A stretch of DNA of 64,000 bases from CAJQQK01 sp963696075 (GCA_963696075.1 CAVOJD010000009.1:186001-250000), one strand, 5' to 3'; positions 46,293-55,544 are shown, numbered from the stretch's first letter. A program made the numbers and translations. Notes: a model not told the origin generated them from the letters alone.

Positions 46293-47633
46293 CTACGCGG
46301 CTGTGTCAGTGAGAAAATCTTCGATCCGGCGTAGCGGTGGGGCAAGGTTCTTCAGGGCTGCGGGTTTCGGGCCGCCGGTCGCCCAATCTGCCAACTCGAC
46401 GGTGTGGACGACGGGGAGCGATGTCTTCTGGCCGATCTGGATCATGCAGCCGAGGTTGCCAGCGGCGATGACGTCGGGGGAAAGGCTCTCGATGTTGGCG
46501 ACCTTGCGGGCCTGAAGGCGGCCGGCCAACTCAGGCTGGAGGAGGTTATAGGTGCCAGCCGAACCACAGCAGATGTGACTTTCAGGCACGGTCATGACCT
46601 CGAAGCCGAGGCTTTCGAGAAGTCGGGGCGGCAGGGTTGTGAGCTTCTGGCCGTGCTGCATCGAGCAGGCGGAATGGTAGGCAAGGCGCAGCGGCGGGAC
46701 GTCGATCGTTGGTGTTGGGGCAAGTTTCTCGAGCACTTCGGTGATGTCGGCTGCCAGGCGGGAGACCGTCGCGGCGTCCTCTGCGAGGGCTGGGTCTTCG
46801 CGGAACATGAAGCCGTAATCCTTCACCGTCGTGCCGCAGCCCGACGTGTTGATCACGATATGGTCGAGGCCGTCGCCCGTCACTTCCCCCATCCAGGCGC
46901 GGATGTTGGCTGCCGCGGAGGCGTGGGAGGCATCCGTCTTGCCCATGTGATGGGTGAGGGCACCACAGCAGCCGGCCCCTTTGGCGACGACGACCTCGCA
47001 GCCAAGGCGGGTGAGAAGCCGGACGGTTGCTTCGTTGATGTTGGGGTCGAGAGCCTTCTGGGCGCAGCCGGTCATCAGGGCAACGCGCATGCGGCGTGGG
47101 CCTTCGGCGGCGAACACCTGGGGGCGGTCGGTGATGGAGGGGGAGGGGATGGCGGCCGGCGCCATGGCGACGAGGCCTTTGAGGCGGCCGGGGAAGAGGC
47201 CCGCGAAGGGCTTGGCGAACCAGGCGCCGAAGAGGGCGAGACGGAACAGCGCGGGGCGCGGCAGGATGAAGGCTAAAAGGTTGCGCAGGGCGCGTTCGGG
47301 GAGCGGGCGCTCATAGGTCTTCTCGATGTGCGCGCGAGCGTGGTCGACGAGGTGCATGTAGTGGACGCCGGAGGGGCAGGTCGTCATGCACGAAAGGCAC
47401 GAGAGGCAGCGGTCGATGTGCTGGACGGTCTTGGCGTCGGCCGGACGGTCGTTCTCGAGCATCTCCTTGATCAAGTAGATGCGGCCGCGGGGGCTGTCGA
47501 GCTCGTCGCCGAGGAGGAGGTAGGTCGGGCACGTCGCGGTGCAGAAACCGCAATGGACGCATTTGCGCAGGATCGCCTCGGAAGCGGCGACGTCGGGGTT
47601 GCGCAACTGGCTGGGCGTGAAATTGGTTTGCAT
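46293..47633 (-). CDS. glcF: Glycolate oxidase, iron-sulfur subunit GlcF
   Basis: 446 aa from ATG 47633, which overlaps the TGA of glcE by one base. Two [4Fe-4S] clusters: CVHCGFCTATCPTYL near residue 23 and CLSCLSCMTTCPSG near 72. Two CCG domains follow: ACSMQHGQK and CCGSAGTYNLLQPELA near 360, and GAGCCGALTHHMGK near 245. GlcF carries electrons from the FAD subunits GlcD/GlcE to the respiratory chain during oxidation of glycolate to glyoxylate. Confidence 0.95.
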   Translation of the reverse strand: MQTNFTPSQLRNPDVAASEAILRKCVHCGFCTATCPTYLLLGDELDSPRGRIYLIKEMLENDRPADAKTVQHIDRCLSCLSCMTTCPSGVHYMHLVDHARAHIEKTYERPLPERALRNLLAFILPRPALFRLALFGAWFAKPFAGLFPGRLKGLVAMAPAAIPSPSITDRPQVFAAEGPRRMRVALMTGCAQKALDPNINEATVRLLTRLGCEVVVAKGAGCCGALTHHMGKTDASHASAAANIRAWMGEVTGDGLDHIVINTSGCGTTVKDYGFMFREDPALAEDAATVSRLAADITEVLEKLAPTPTIDVPPLRLAYHSACSMQHGQKLTTLPPRLLESLGFEVMTVPESHICCGSAGTYNLLQPELAGRLQARKVANIESLSPDVIAAGNLGCMIQIGQKTSLPVVHTVELADWATGGPKPAALKNLAPPLRRIEDFLTDTAA

Positions 47634-48850
47634 CAGAGGTCGTCTCGCATGCGGCCGCGATTGAGGATCTTCTCGGGGTCGAAGCTCGTCTTGATGCGGG
47701 CGGTGAGGGCGGCGAGGGCCGGGGGTTGAGGCTGGAAAACGGCGGTCGAGGTGCGCGCGGTCTTGCTGGCGCGGATCAGGGTGGCGTGGCCGCCGAAGGG
47801 TTTCAGGGTCTCGCGGATGGTCGTTGCCGCGGTTGAGGCGGGCGTTTCGGTTGCAAGCCAGATCAGGCCGCCGGCCCAATCGTAATAGGTCGCAAGCGGG
47901 ATGTTGTTGGCGTTGAGGGCTGCGACCAGAGCGGCGCCGTTGGCGGGCGCGGTTGAGATGCGCCAGACGTCGCCGGGGCGTTTGGCCAAAGGACGGCAGT
48001 CCTTGATGGCCTGCCAGAAGGCGCGGGAGTGATTGGCCGCAATGGTGTCGAAGGTGGCGCCGACTGATTTGAAATGCGCGATCAGGTCCTGCTTGCGTTT
48101 GGCAACGGAGACCTCGGGACCTTCGAGGCGCAGGGCCGTCAGCGCGTCGGGGGAGCGGTGGGCGTCATCGAGGTCGGTGGCGGTGCCGGCAGGAAGATGG
48201 GCGAAGCTCGAGACTTCGTGCGGCAGGCCGGAGGCTTCGGTCATGACGCGGACAGCCGCTGCCTCGTCGAGGCCGGTCAGCACAAGCGTTTCCTCCATCT
48301 CGGCCTTGGGCAGCACCTTCAAGGTGAGGTCGGTCAGGAGGGCAAGCGTGCCGTAAGAGCCGGCCATCAGTTTAGAGAGGTCATAGCCGGTGACGTTCTT
48401 CATCACGCGGCCGCCCGACTGGAAGACGTCGCCGCGGCCGCTGACGGCGGTAAAGCCAAGCAGGTGATCTCGCGCGGCGCCGGCCTTGATGCGGCGGGGG
48501 CCGGCTGCGTTGATGGCGACGGTTCCGCCGATGGTGCCGGAGAGCGGTTCGTGGCCATAGAGAGGGCCGTAGTCGATGGGTTCGAAGGCGAGTTCCTGAT
48601 GGTTCTGGTCGAGAAGGTCGACGAGTTCGCGCATGGTCGTGCCCGGTCCGAGCGAGACGACGAGTTCGGAGGGCTCGTAGAAATGGATGCCCGTCAGGCC
48701 GCGCGCGGAGAGGGTGTGGGCGCCCGCGACGGGGCGGCCCAGCGCATCCTTGGTCTGGCGGCCGGTCACGGCGAGGGGGGTCTCGTTGGCAAGAGCTGCC
48801 TTGATGACGTCGGCTGCGTCTTCGGCACGTTCGGGGGCAAAGCTTTCCAC
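47633..48850 (-). CDS. glcE: Glycolate oxidase subunit GlcE (FAD-binding)
   Basis: 405 aa. FAD-linked oxidase with a PCMH-type FAD domain: LSARGLTGIHFYEPSELVVSLGPGTTMRELVDLL near residues 47-80, GTIGGTVAINAAGPRRI near 105, RDHLLGFTAVSGRGDVFQSGGRVMKNVTGYDLSKLM near 125-160. The start is GTG at 48850; glcD ends 4 nt away at 48855, and its 3' end overlaps glcF by one base. With GlcD and GlcF it makes the membrane-associated glycolate dehydrogenase. Confidence 0.93.
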   Translation of the reverse strand: MESFAPERAEDAADVIKAALANETPLAVTGRQTKDALGRPVAGAHTLSARGLTGIHFYEPSELVVSLGPGTTMRELVDLLDQNHQELAFEPIDYGPLYGHEPLSGTIGGTVAINAAGPRRIKAGAARDHLLGFTAVSGRGDVFQSGGRVMKNVTGYDLSKLMAGSYGTLALLTDLTLKVLPKAEMEETLVLTGLDEAAAVRVMTEASGLPHEVSSFAHLPAGTATDLDDAHRSPDALTALRLEGPEVSVAKRKQDLIAHFKSVGATFDTIAANHSRAFWQAIKDCRPLAKRPGDVWRISTAPANGAALVAALNANNIPLATYYDWAGGLIWLATETPASTAATTIRETLKPFGGHATLIRASKTARTSTAVFQPQPPALAALTARIKTSFDPEKILNRGRMRDDL

Positions 48851-48854
48851 GTCG

Positions 48855-50348
48855 CTAAAACCTCGGCAGATCAGGGAAGGGCAGCTTGCCGCGATGGACG
48901 TGCATGCGGCCGAGTTCGGCGCAGCGATGGAGCGTCGGGAAGACCTTGCCGGGATTGAGGCGGTGGTTGGGGTCGAAGGCGCATTTGACGCGCTGCTGCT
49001 GCTTGAGGTCGATCTCGGAGAACATCGTCGGCATCAGGTCGCGTTTCTCGACGCCGACACCGTGTTCGCCGGTCAGCACGCCGCCGACCTCGACGCAGAG
49101 GCGCAGGATATCGGCGCCGAATTCTTCCGCCTTCTCGATGTCGCCCGGGATCGAGGCATCATAGAGGATCAGCGGGTGGAGGTTGCCGTCGCCGGCATGG
49201 AAGACGTTGGCGACGCGCAGGCCGTGCTTTTCGGAGAGCTTGTGCATCTCGCGCAGGACGTGGCTCAACTGGTTGCGCGGGATGGTGCCGTCCATGCACA
49301 GGTAATCGGGGCCGATGGCGCCGACGGCGGGGAAGGCGTTCTTGCGGCCTGACCAGAACTGCAGGCGCTCGGCTTCGGTCTCGGCGACACGTACGGTGGT
49401 CGCGTTGTTCCTGGTCGCGATCGCGGAGACGCGCTCGATCAGGTGGTCGACCTCGGAGGCGGTGCCGTCCAATTCGCAGATCAGCAGGCTTTCGGCGTCG
49501 CGTGGGTAGCCGCAGGGCTGGAAGTCGTCGGCTGCGACGATGGCCATGTTGTCCATCATCTCGAGACCGCCGGGTATGATGCCGGCTGCGATGATGTCGG
49601 CGACGCAGTTGGCGCCATCGTCCAGGGTCGGGAAGCCCATCAGCATGCCGCGCGCGGTCTGGGGCTTCTGGAGGATCCTCACCGTCACTTCGGTGATGAC
49701 GCCGAGCAGGCCTTCCGAACCGGTCATCAGGCCCATCAGGTCATAAGCTTCCGAATCGAGGTGCTTGCCGCCGAGTTCGATCACCTCGCCATCCATCAGG
49801 ACAACCTCGAGGCCGAGCAGGTTGTTGGTCGTCAGGCCATACTTCAGGCAGTGAACGCCGCCGGCGTTCTCGCCGACGTTGCCGCCGATGGAGCAGGCGA
49901 TCTGGGAGGAGGGATCGGGGGCATAGTAAAAGCCCAGATGCTCAACGGCCTTGGTGATCGCGAGATTGGCGACGCCCGGCTGGACGCGGGCTGCGCGGTT
50001 TTCGACATCGACTTCGAGGACGCGGTTGAATTTGCCCATGCCGAGCAGGATGCCATCGCCGAGGGGCAGAGAGCCGCCCGACAGCGAGGTGCCGGCGCCG
50101 CGGGGCACGACCTTGACGTTCATTTCGTTGGCAAGCGCCATGATCCGGGAGACCTGTTCGACCGTCTCGGGGAGCACAACGACGAGCGGCAACTGGCGGT
50201 ACATCGTCAGGGCATCGCACTCGTAGGCGCGGCGCGCGGTCTCGTCGTCGATGACGCTGTCGCGGGGAAGGATCTCAATGAGGCGCTCGATCAACCGGTC
50301 GCGGCTGGCGAGGATTTCTTCCTCGGGTTTCGGCATCATCAGGGCCAT
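48855..50348 (-). CDS. glcD: Glycolate oxidase subunit GlcD (FAD-linked)
   Basis: 497 aa, the expected size. FAD domain: LPLVVVLPETVEQVSRIM near 52, VVPRGAGTSLSGGSLPLGDGILLGMGKFNRVLEVD in the 75-115 region, IGGNVGENAGGVHCLKYG near 153, LLGVITEVTVRIL near 212, and the C-terminal part with VFHAGDGNLHPLI near 373 and GEHGVGVEKRDLMP near 435. GAGGAG precedes the ATG. It is the first of glcDEF, 35 nt after the glycerate kinase gene, so all are one operon. Confidence 0.95.
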   Translation of the reverse strand: MALMMPKPEEEILASRDRLIERLIEILPRDSVIDDETARRAYECDALTMYRQLPLVVVLPETVEQVSRIMALANEMNVKVVPRGAGTSLSGGSLPLGDGILLGMGKFNRVLEVDVENRAARVQPGVANLAITKAVEHLGFYYAPDPSSQIACSIGGNVGENAGGVHCLKYGLTTNNLLGLEVVLMDGEVIELGGKHLDSEAYDLMGLMTGSEGLLGVITEVTVRILQKPQTARGMLMGFPTLDDGANCVADIIAAGIIPGGLEMMDNMAIVAADDFQPCGYPRDAESLLICELDGTASEVDHLIERVSAIATRNNATTVRVAETEAERLQFWSGRKNAFPAVGAIGPDYLCMDGTIPRNQLSHVLREMHKLSEKHGLRVANVFHAGDGNLHPLILYDASIPGDIEKAEEFGADILRLCVEVGGVLTGEHGVGVEKRDLMPTMFSEIDLKQQQRVKCAFDPNHRLNPGKVFPTLHRCAELGRMHVHRGKLPFPDLPRF

Positions 50349-50383
50349 GGCGGGCTCCTCGGTTCATCGGTGGCGGGCAGAGA

Positions 50384-51658
50384 CTACACGCCTTGGGATG
50401 GGGGATAGATCAGGATCGCGCGAAAATCATTCACGTTGGTGAGGGTTGGGCCGGTCATGACGAGGTCGCCCAGATGTTGGAAAAACGTATAGCCATCGTT
50501 GTCGGCGAGAAAGGCTCCGGCGTCGAGCCCGGCTGTTTTAGCGCGCGTCAGGGTATCGGGGCCGATGATGGCGCCGGCATTGTCCTCGCTGCCGTCGATG
50601 CCGTCGGTGTCGCAGGCGATCGCGTGGATGCCCGGTGCGCCATCGAGCGCAATGGCGAGGGCGAGGAGGTATTCTGCGTTGCGTCCGCCGCGGCCAGTGC
50701 CGCGGACGGTGACGGTGGTCTCGCCACCTGAGATCAGGGCAACAGGGGTGTCGCCGGGTTTGAGGGCGGCTGCGATGGCGCGTGCCGCTGCGGCATGTTC
50801 GTTTGCGAGGTCGCGCGCTTCGCCTTCGAGGTCATCGCCGAGGATCTGCGGGGTGATGGCGTGCTGGCGGCAGACGTCGGCTGCGGCTTCGAGGGAGGCC
50901 ATTGGGGTTGCGATATAGTGGAATTCAGCCGTCGCGAGGCGGGGATCGCCGGAGCTGGGTGTTTCTGCCGCTTGCGTCGCAAGGAAAGCCTTGATGCTGT
51001 CTGCGGGGTCAATCGCGTATTTGTCGAGGACGGCGAGGGCGTCGGCAACTGTGGTGGTGTCGGCGACGGTCGGGCCTGAGGCGACGGTTGCGGGGTCGTC
51101 GCCGGGGACATCCGAGATTGCCAGGGTGATGACCCGCGCGGGGTGGGCTGCGAGGGCAAGCCTGCCGCCCTTGATGGCGGAGAGATGCTTGCGGACGGTA
51201 TTCATCTCGGTGATGTTGGCGCCCGACTTGAGGAGGGCGCGGTTGAGGTCCTGCTTGTCGGCGAGGGTGATGCCGTCGCCCGGCAGCGTGAGGAGTGCGG
51301 AGCCGCCGCCGGAAATCAGGCAAAGGACGAGGTCGTCCGCGGTCAGTCCCGCGACCGCCTCGATCATGCGGCGGGCTGCATCAAGTCCTTTGTCGTCCGG
51401 GACCGGGTGGGCGGCTTCGACGATCTCGATCGTCTCGCACGCGACGGCGTGGCCGTAGCGCGTGACGATCAGGCCGGAGAGGGGGGCGGACCAATGCGTC
51501 TCGGTTGCCCGCGCCATGGCGGCGCCGGCCTTGCCCGCGCCGATCACCAGGGTTCTGCCGGCCGGTGGGGCGGGCAGGTTAGCCGGCAGACAGTGTGCCG
51601 GGTCCGCCGCCCTGACGGCGGCGGCAAACATCTCGTGAAGACAGTCCGCCGGGCGCAT
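50384..51658 (-). CDS. Glycerate 2-kinase (MOFRL/TtuD family)
   Basis: 424 aa. Phosphorylates D-glycerate to 2-phosphoglycerate. Two-domain MOFRL kinase: VIGAGKAGAAMARATE near residue 36, ISGGGSALLTLPGDGITLADKQDLNRALLKSGANI in the 115-150 region with the conserved Lys, ISDVPGDDPATVASGPTVAD near 183, and the C-terminal MOFRL domain with TGRGGRNAEYLLALA near 320 and CDTDGIDGSEDNAGA near 352. Its ATG overlaps the stop of the reductase gene by one base. It uses the product of that reductase. Called glxK or ttuD in other bacteria. Confidence 0.93.
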   Translation of the reverse strand: MRPADCLHEMFAAAVRAADPAHCLPANLPAPPAGRTLVIGAGKAGAAMARATETHWSAPLSGLIVTRYGHAVACETIEIVEAAHPVPDDKGLDAARRMIEAVAGLTADDLVLCLISGGGSALLTLPGDGITLADKQDLNRALLKSGANITEMNTVRKHLSAIKGGRLALAAHPARVITLAISDVPGDDPATVASGPTVADTTTVADALAVLDKYAIDPADSIKAFLATQAAETPSSGDPRLATAEFHYIATPMASLEAAADVCRQHAITPQILGDDLEGEARDLANEHAAAARAIAAALKPGDTPVALISGGETTVTVRGTGRGGRNAEYLLALAIALDGAPGIHAIACDTDGIDGSEDNAGAIIGPDTLTRAKTAGLDAGAFLADNDGYTFFQHLGDLVMTGPTLTNVNDFRAILIYPPSQGV

Positions 51659-52548
51659 CAGTCTTCCGCAACCTTGTGGTCGGCCATCCGCTCCAGCGCC
51701 TTGACGAGGGCGGAGTGGTCGTCATCGCTGCCGCCGTGTGCTGCGCATGAGTTGAACAGTTCCTGGGCGGTGGCGGTATTGGGCAACGAGAGACCCATCT
51801 CGCGGGCGTTCTGCAAGGCGAGGTTGAGGTCTTTCTGGTGCAGCTTGATGCGGAAGCCTGGGTCGAAGGTGCGGTTGATCATGCGTTCGGCATGCAACTC
51901 CAGGATCTTGGAGGAGGCGAAGCCGCCCATCAGGGCCTGGCGCACTTTAGCCGGGTCGGCGCCGGCCTTGGAGGCGAAGAGGAGGGCTTCTGCGACCGCT
52001 TCGATGTTGAGGGCCACGATGATCTGGTTGGCGACCTTGGTGGTCTGGCCGGCGCCGATGGGGCCGACGTGGGTGATGTTCTTGCCCATCAGCTCGAACA
52101 GCGGCTTGGCGCGGGCGAAGCCCTCATCCGTCGCGCCGACCATGATCGTGAGGGAGGCGGCTTCCGCGCCGACCTGGCCGCCGGAGACGGGGGCGTCGAC
52201 GTAGTCACAGCCTTTGGCTGCGACCTTTTCAGCAAAAGCCTTGGTGTCGATCGGTGAAATCGAGCTCATGTCGATGACGAGCTTGCCGGCCGAGAGCCCG
52301 GCTGCGATGCCATCATCGGCAAATAACACGGCTTCGACCTGGGGCGTGTCGGGGACGATCATGATGATGACGTCGGCGGCTTCAGCGACGGCCTTGAGGG
52401 AGGCCTTTTCCTCGACGCCCTTGGCTTTGAGGGCTTCGGGCACAGGTGTGTTGTGGATGTGGGTGATGACCTTGTGGCCGCCGTCAATGAGGTGGCCGGC
52501 CATGGGGGCACCCATGATGCCGAGGCCGATGAAGCCGATCGTCGACAT
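51658..52548 (-). CDS. garR: Tartronate semialdehyde reductase (2-hydroxy-3-oxopropionate reductase)
   Basis: 296 aa. beta-Hydroxyacid dehydrogenase: NAD-binding GFIGLGIMGAPMAGHLI near residue 5, substrate loop DAPVSGGQVGAEAASLTIMVGA near 120, catalytic Lys in GAGQTTKVANQIIVALN near 168. The ATG at 52548 has AGGAAATGCAC upstream; an in-frame ATG at 52554 sits in that spot and is less likely. Reduces tartronate semialdehyde to D-glycerate, the substrate of the kinase downstream. Related enzymes (3-hydroxyisobutyrate dehydrogenases) are similar, but the operon context favours this one. First gene of the six-gene operon. Confidence 0.88.
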   Translation of the reverse strand: MSTIGFIGLGIMGAPMAGHLIDGGHKVITHIHNTPVPEALKAKGVEEKASLKAVAEAADVIIMIVPDTPQVEAVLFADDGIAAGLSAGKLVIDMSSISPIDTKAFAEKVAAKGCDYVDAPVSGGQVGAEAASLTIMVGATDEGFARAKPLFELMGKNITHVGPIGAGQTTKVANQIIVALNIEAVAEALLFASKAGADPAKVRQALMGGFASSKILELHAERMINRTFDPGFRIKLHQKDLNLALQNAREMGLSLPNTATAQELFNSCAAHGGSDDDHSALVKALERMADHKVAED

Positions 52549-52766
52549 GTGCATTTCCTCGCGTTTTTTCCTTAGCTTTATCCGAGCTAGCAGATGGGGG
52601 CAGGCTTGGAAAGCAAGCGCTTGGTGTGAGGCGGTCTGAGGTGCCTACGGCCACACCGTGGCGGGTTGGGCAACCTTATTGGTTCACGGGGAATTGATCC
52701 GCGGTGATGTTTCAGGGCAAATTAGCGCCACAGTCTTTCATTCGGGGAATCATCCGGGAACAAAGC

Positions 52767-53996
52767 ATGACATATGGATTGAGCGCGGACGAACGTGCGC
52801 TTCAGGCGAAGGCAAGGGAACTGGCACAGGGCGAGATCAAGGCGCGGGCCCGCGACGTCGATCAAAGCGAGGCCTACAGCTGGGAGAACGTCGAAGCCCT
52901 GAAGCAAGCCGGCTTCCTGGGCATGACAATCCCCAAGGAATATGGCGGGGCGGGGCGTTCGCTGCTGGATGCGGTGCTGGTCATCGAAGAGATGGCGCAA
53001 TGCTGCGGGGCGGCCGGTCGGATCACGGTCGAGGCCAATATGGGCGCGATTTCAGCGATCATGGCCTACGGCACGGAAGAACAGAAAAAGTTCGCAGCCG
53101 AATTTCCGCTCTCCGGCGACAAGCCGGCAATCTGCATCACAGAGCCGGGGGCGGGGAGTGCTGCGACGGAAATGACGACGCGGGCCGTGAAGCGCGGCAA
53201 CACATATGTGATCAATGGGCGCAAGCATTGGATCACCGGCGGCGGGGTTTCGCGGCTTCACCTGGTGTTCGCGCGTACGTTCGATGAGGGCGGGCAGGAG
53301 CTTGGCATCGGCGGGTTCATTGCGGTGCGTGATGAGACGCCGGGGCTGGTAATCGGCAAGCGGGAGCCGGCGATGGGGCTCAGGGGCATTCCGGAAACGG
53401 AAGTGCTGTTCCAGGACATGGAGGTGGCGGAGGGCATGATGCTGGTGCCGCCGTCAGGTCTCAAGCGTGGGTTCGGCGACCTCATTGATGCCTATAACTC
53501 GCAGCGCGTCGGGGCTGCGACCGTGGCGCTGGGCCTCGCGCAGGGGGCCTACGATCTGGCGCGCGATTATCTGCTCGAGCGGGAACAATTCGGCCGTCCG
53601 ATCGCGGAGTTCCAGGGGCTGCAATGGATGCTTGCCGACATGGCGACCGGCATCGAGGCGAGCCGGGCGCTGGTCTATCGGGCGGCGCGCTCGCGGGGGG
53701 ACAGGGCCGGTTTGTTCCCGGACCCGGTGATGGCGGCGCAGGCCAAGCTCTTTACGTCAGAGACGGCGGTCAAGGTTGCCAACGACGCGCTGCAGATGCA
53801 CGGCGCGTGGGGCTATTCGCGCAACTGCGATGCGGAACGCTATGTGCGTGACGCGCGGATGTTCACGATCGCGGGCGGGACGGCGCAGATGCTCAGGACG
53901 TTGATTGCGGGCGGTGAACTGGGCATGCGGATGCCGCAGACGCGGGATGGCTACCAGAAGACGGCGGCGGCGTTGCAGCGGACGGCGGCGGAGTAA
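52767..53996 (+). CDS. Acyl-CoA-dehydrogenase-fold flavoprotein, candidate 3-sulfinopropionyl-CoA desulfinase
   Basis: 409 aa from ATG 52767. Acyl-CoA dehydrogenase family: ICITEPGAGSAATEMTT near residue 122, KHWITGGGVSRLHLV near 153, MGLRGIPETEVLFQD near 203, EREQFGRPIAEFQGLQWMLADMATG near 271, and ALQMHGAWGYSRNCDAERYVRDARMF near 341. Counting from this start, position 246 is Gln (YNSQRVGA) where dehydrogenases have the base Glu, the second base position is Gly (IAGGTAQ), and Arg85 lies in CGAAGRITVEA. This is the set reported for the desulfinase of Advenella mimigardefordensis: Gln246, Gly366 and Arg84. So it may release sulfite from 3-sulfinopropionyl-CoA instead of dehydrogenating. An ordinary dehydrogenase with an odd active site is the alternative. 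Confidence 0.85.
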   Translation: MTYGLSADERALQAKARELAQGEIKARARDVDQSEAYSWENVEALKQAGFLGMTIPKEYGGAGRSLLDAVLVIEEMAQCCGAAGRITVEANMGAISAIMAYGTEEQKKFAAEFPLSGDKPAICITEPGAGSAATEMTTRAVKRGNTYVINGRKHWITGGGVSRLHLVFARTFDEGGQELGIGGFIAVRDETPGLVIGKREPAMGLRGIPETEVLFQDMEVAEGMMLVPPSGLKRGFGDLIDAYNSQRVGAATVALGLAQGAYDLARDYLLEREQFGRPIAEFQGLQWMLADMATGIEASRALVYRAARSRGDRAGLFPDPVMAAQAKLFTSETAVKVANDALQMHGAWGYSRNCDAERYVRDARMFTIAGGTAQMLRTLIAGGELGMRMPQTRDGYQKTAAALQRTAAE

Positions 53997-54052
53997 GGCC
54001 GGGAGGCCAGCGTTTGCTGCGGAAATGTCTGCGGGGCGACTATTGAACGCAA

Positions 54053-54081
54053 AAAAGGGGCGGCTCTGGGCCGCCCCTTTT
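54053..54081. terminator. Bidirectional terminator
   Basis: Perfect 12-bp inverted repeat AAAAGGGGCGGC / GCCGCCCCTTTT with a 5-nt loop, between convergent genes; T-runs on both strands (TTTT on plus, TTTTTT on minus). Confidence 0.9.
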
Positions 54082-54134
54082 CTGTGTTTGTCCTCAGATG
54101 TGTCAGGGCCGCGACGGGCGCTGCCTCTGATGCG

Positions 54135-55106
54135 TCACTTCAGGAGGCTTGCGAGCTTCTTCTTGGCGTCCTCGTCGATCCACTTGGACCACACGTCCTT
54201 GTAGTTCTGGAGGAAGTGGACGGCGGCCTCGTCGGCGGAGGCGCGGTTGTCCTTCTTCCACGCGAGGACCTGGCCCATCTGTTTGTTGGTGAAGGCGACG
54301 TTTTCCATCAATTTCGCGGCCGCCGGTGCGCGCTTGATGAAATCGGTCGTCACGACCGTTGCAACCGGAGAGGGCGGGTATTGCGATTTGCCGACTTCGT
54401 TGCAGTCCTTGTCGGCGTTGCAGGCGTGGATCTTCTCGTCGATCGGCCCGAGGTCGATGCGCACCATGGGATATTTGCCCAGGACCGCCGTTGGCTCCCA
54501 GTAGTAGCCGAACCAGGGCTTCTTGTCGTCGTAGGCCGAGGCGATTGATGTTGCGAGCGTCTCGCCGGAGCCGTGCTGGAAGACTTCGATGCCGTTCTTT
54601 TCGAGTTCAAAGGCCTTCGCGAGGCTGGCGTTGGCGATCTGGCAGCCCCAACCTGAAGGGCATTGGTGGAAGCGGGCGCCGACGAGCTGGGGGTTCTTCA
54701 GGAGGCCGTCGATGGTCTTCAGTTCGGGGTGTTTTTCGGCGAGGTAGGCTGGAATGTACCAACCCTCGACGCCACCATCGGAGAGCACTTTGGTCAGTTC
54801 CTTGACCTTGCCTTCCTTGATCAGCTTCGGGATGGCGGGGGCGCCGTTGAGCCAGAGTTCGGTTGCGATGTCGGGGGCGCCGTTTTCGACGAGCGAGGTG
54901 ACGACGGGCACGGTCGAGGAGGGGACCGTCTTGACCTTGCAGCCATAGCCCTGTTCGAGGAGGAACTTCGAGACTGCCGTTACGACGGCGGCGGAAGCCC
55001 AGTTCATCTCACTGATGGAGACCTCGCCGCAGTCTGCTTTGGCGGCGTTCGTACTCAGAGCGAGGAGGGCAAGGGCGCTCGTCAGTCCGATGATGTTTTT
55101 GCGCAT
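54135..55106 (-). CDS. ProX/OpuAC-type quaternary-amine substrate-binding protein
   Basis: 323 aa. Signal peptide at residues 1-24 (MRKNIIGLTSALALLAL...KADCGE). The OpuAC/ProX fold binds glycine betaine, choline or proline betaine: MNWASAAVVTAVSKFLLE near 35, GAPDIATELWLNGAP near 75, FHQCPSGWGCQIAN near 145, WFGYYWEPTAVLGKYPMVRI near 198 with aromatic residues for the cation box, and the Lys-rich C-terminus. No permease or ATPase gene is nearby, so it is an orphan or its partners lie elsewhere. Confidence 0.9.
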   Translation of the reverse strand: MRKNIIGLTSALALLALSTNAAKADCGEVSISEMNWASAAVVTAVSKFLLEQGYGCKVKTVPSSTVPVVTSLVENGAPDIATELWLNGAPAIPKLIKEGKVKELTKVLSDGGVEGWYIPAYLAEKHPELKTIDGLLKNPQLVGARFHQCPSGWGCQIANASLAKAFELEKNGIEVFQHGSGETLATSIASAYDDKKPWFGYYWEPTAVLGKYPMVRIDLGPIDEKIHACNADKDCNEVGKSQYPPSPVATVVTTDFIKRAPAAAKLMENVAFTNKQMGQVLAWKKDNRASADEAAVHFLQNYKDVWSKWIDEDAKKKLASLLK

Positions 55107-55322
55107 GGTTTCTCCCGGTCAAATGTTCGATGCGCCCTTCTGGCGTGGCGTTCGGCTGTGGTGTGGGTGAGTGATCATCATAGACGGGGGCGGCACGAGG
55201 GTCCAATTTGGGCCGGTGAGGCGGTCTGGTCGGGCGTTGTTGGGGGTTATCATGGTTGCGCTTGGCCGGGGGGCGGGCGCGTGGCAAGAACATCAGCGGT
55301 GCATGTGAGGAGGCTTGTGGCG

Positions 55323-55544
55323 ATGGCGATCAAGGATGTGGCAACGGAAGTTGCGGGTAATGTTTGGAAGGTGATGGTCAAGCCAGGTGATGAGGTGGCG
55401 GCGGACGACACGCTGATCATCATGGAGGCCATGAAGATGGAAATTCCCGTCGTTGCGCCGAGCGCTGGACGGGTTGCGGAGATCCTGGTCGAGGAAGGCG
55501 AAGCGGTCGGGGAAGGCGAGGCCGTGGTGCGCATCGAGGCGTGA
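55323..55544 (+). CDS. Stand-alone biotinyl carrier domain protein
   Basis: 73 aa from ATG 55323 (GAGGAGG upstream). The chain is one biotinyl/lipoyl domain: VMVKPGDEVAADDTLIIMEAMKMEIPVVAPSAGRV in two halves, with the biotinylated Lys in E-A-M-K-M. Such mini-BCCPs serve acyl-CoA or urea-type carboxylases. No carboxylase subunit is within the neighbouring few kb. It precedes the LLM monooxygenase gene by 38 bp. Confidence 0.9.
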   Translation: MAIKDVATEVAGNVWKVMVKPGDEVAADDTLIIMEAMKMEIPVVAPSAGRVAEILVEEGEAVGEGEAVVRIEA

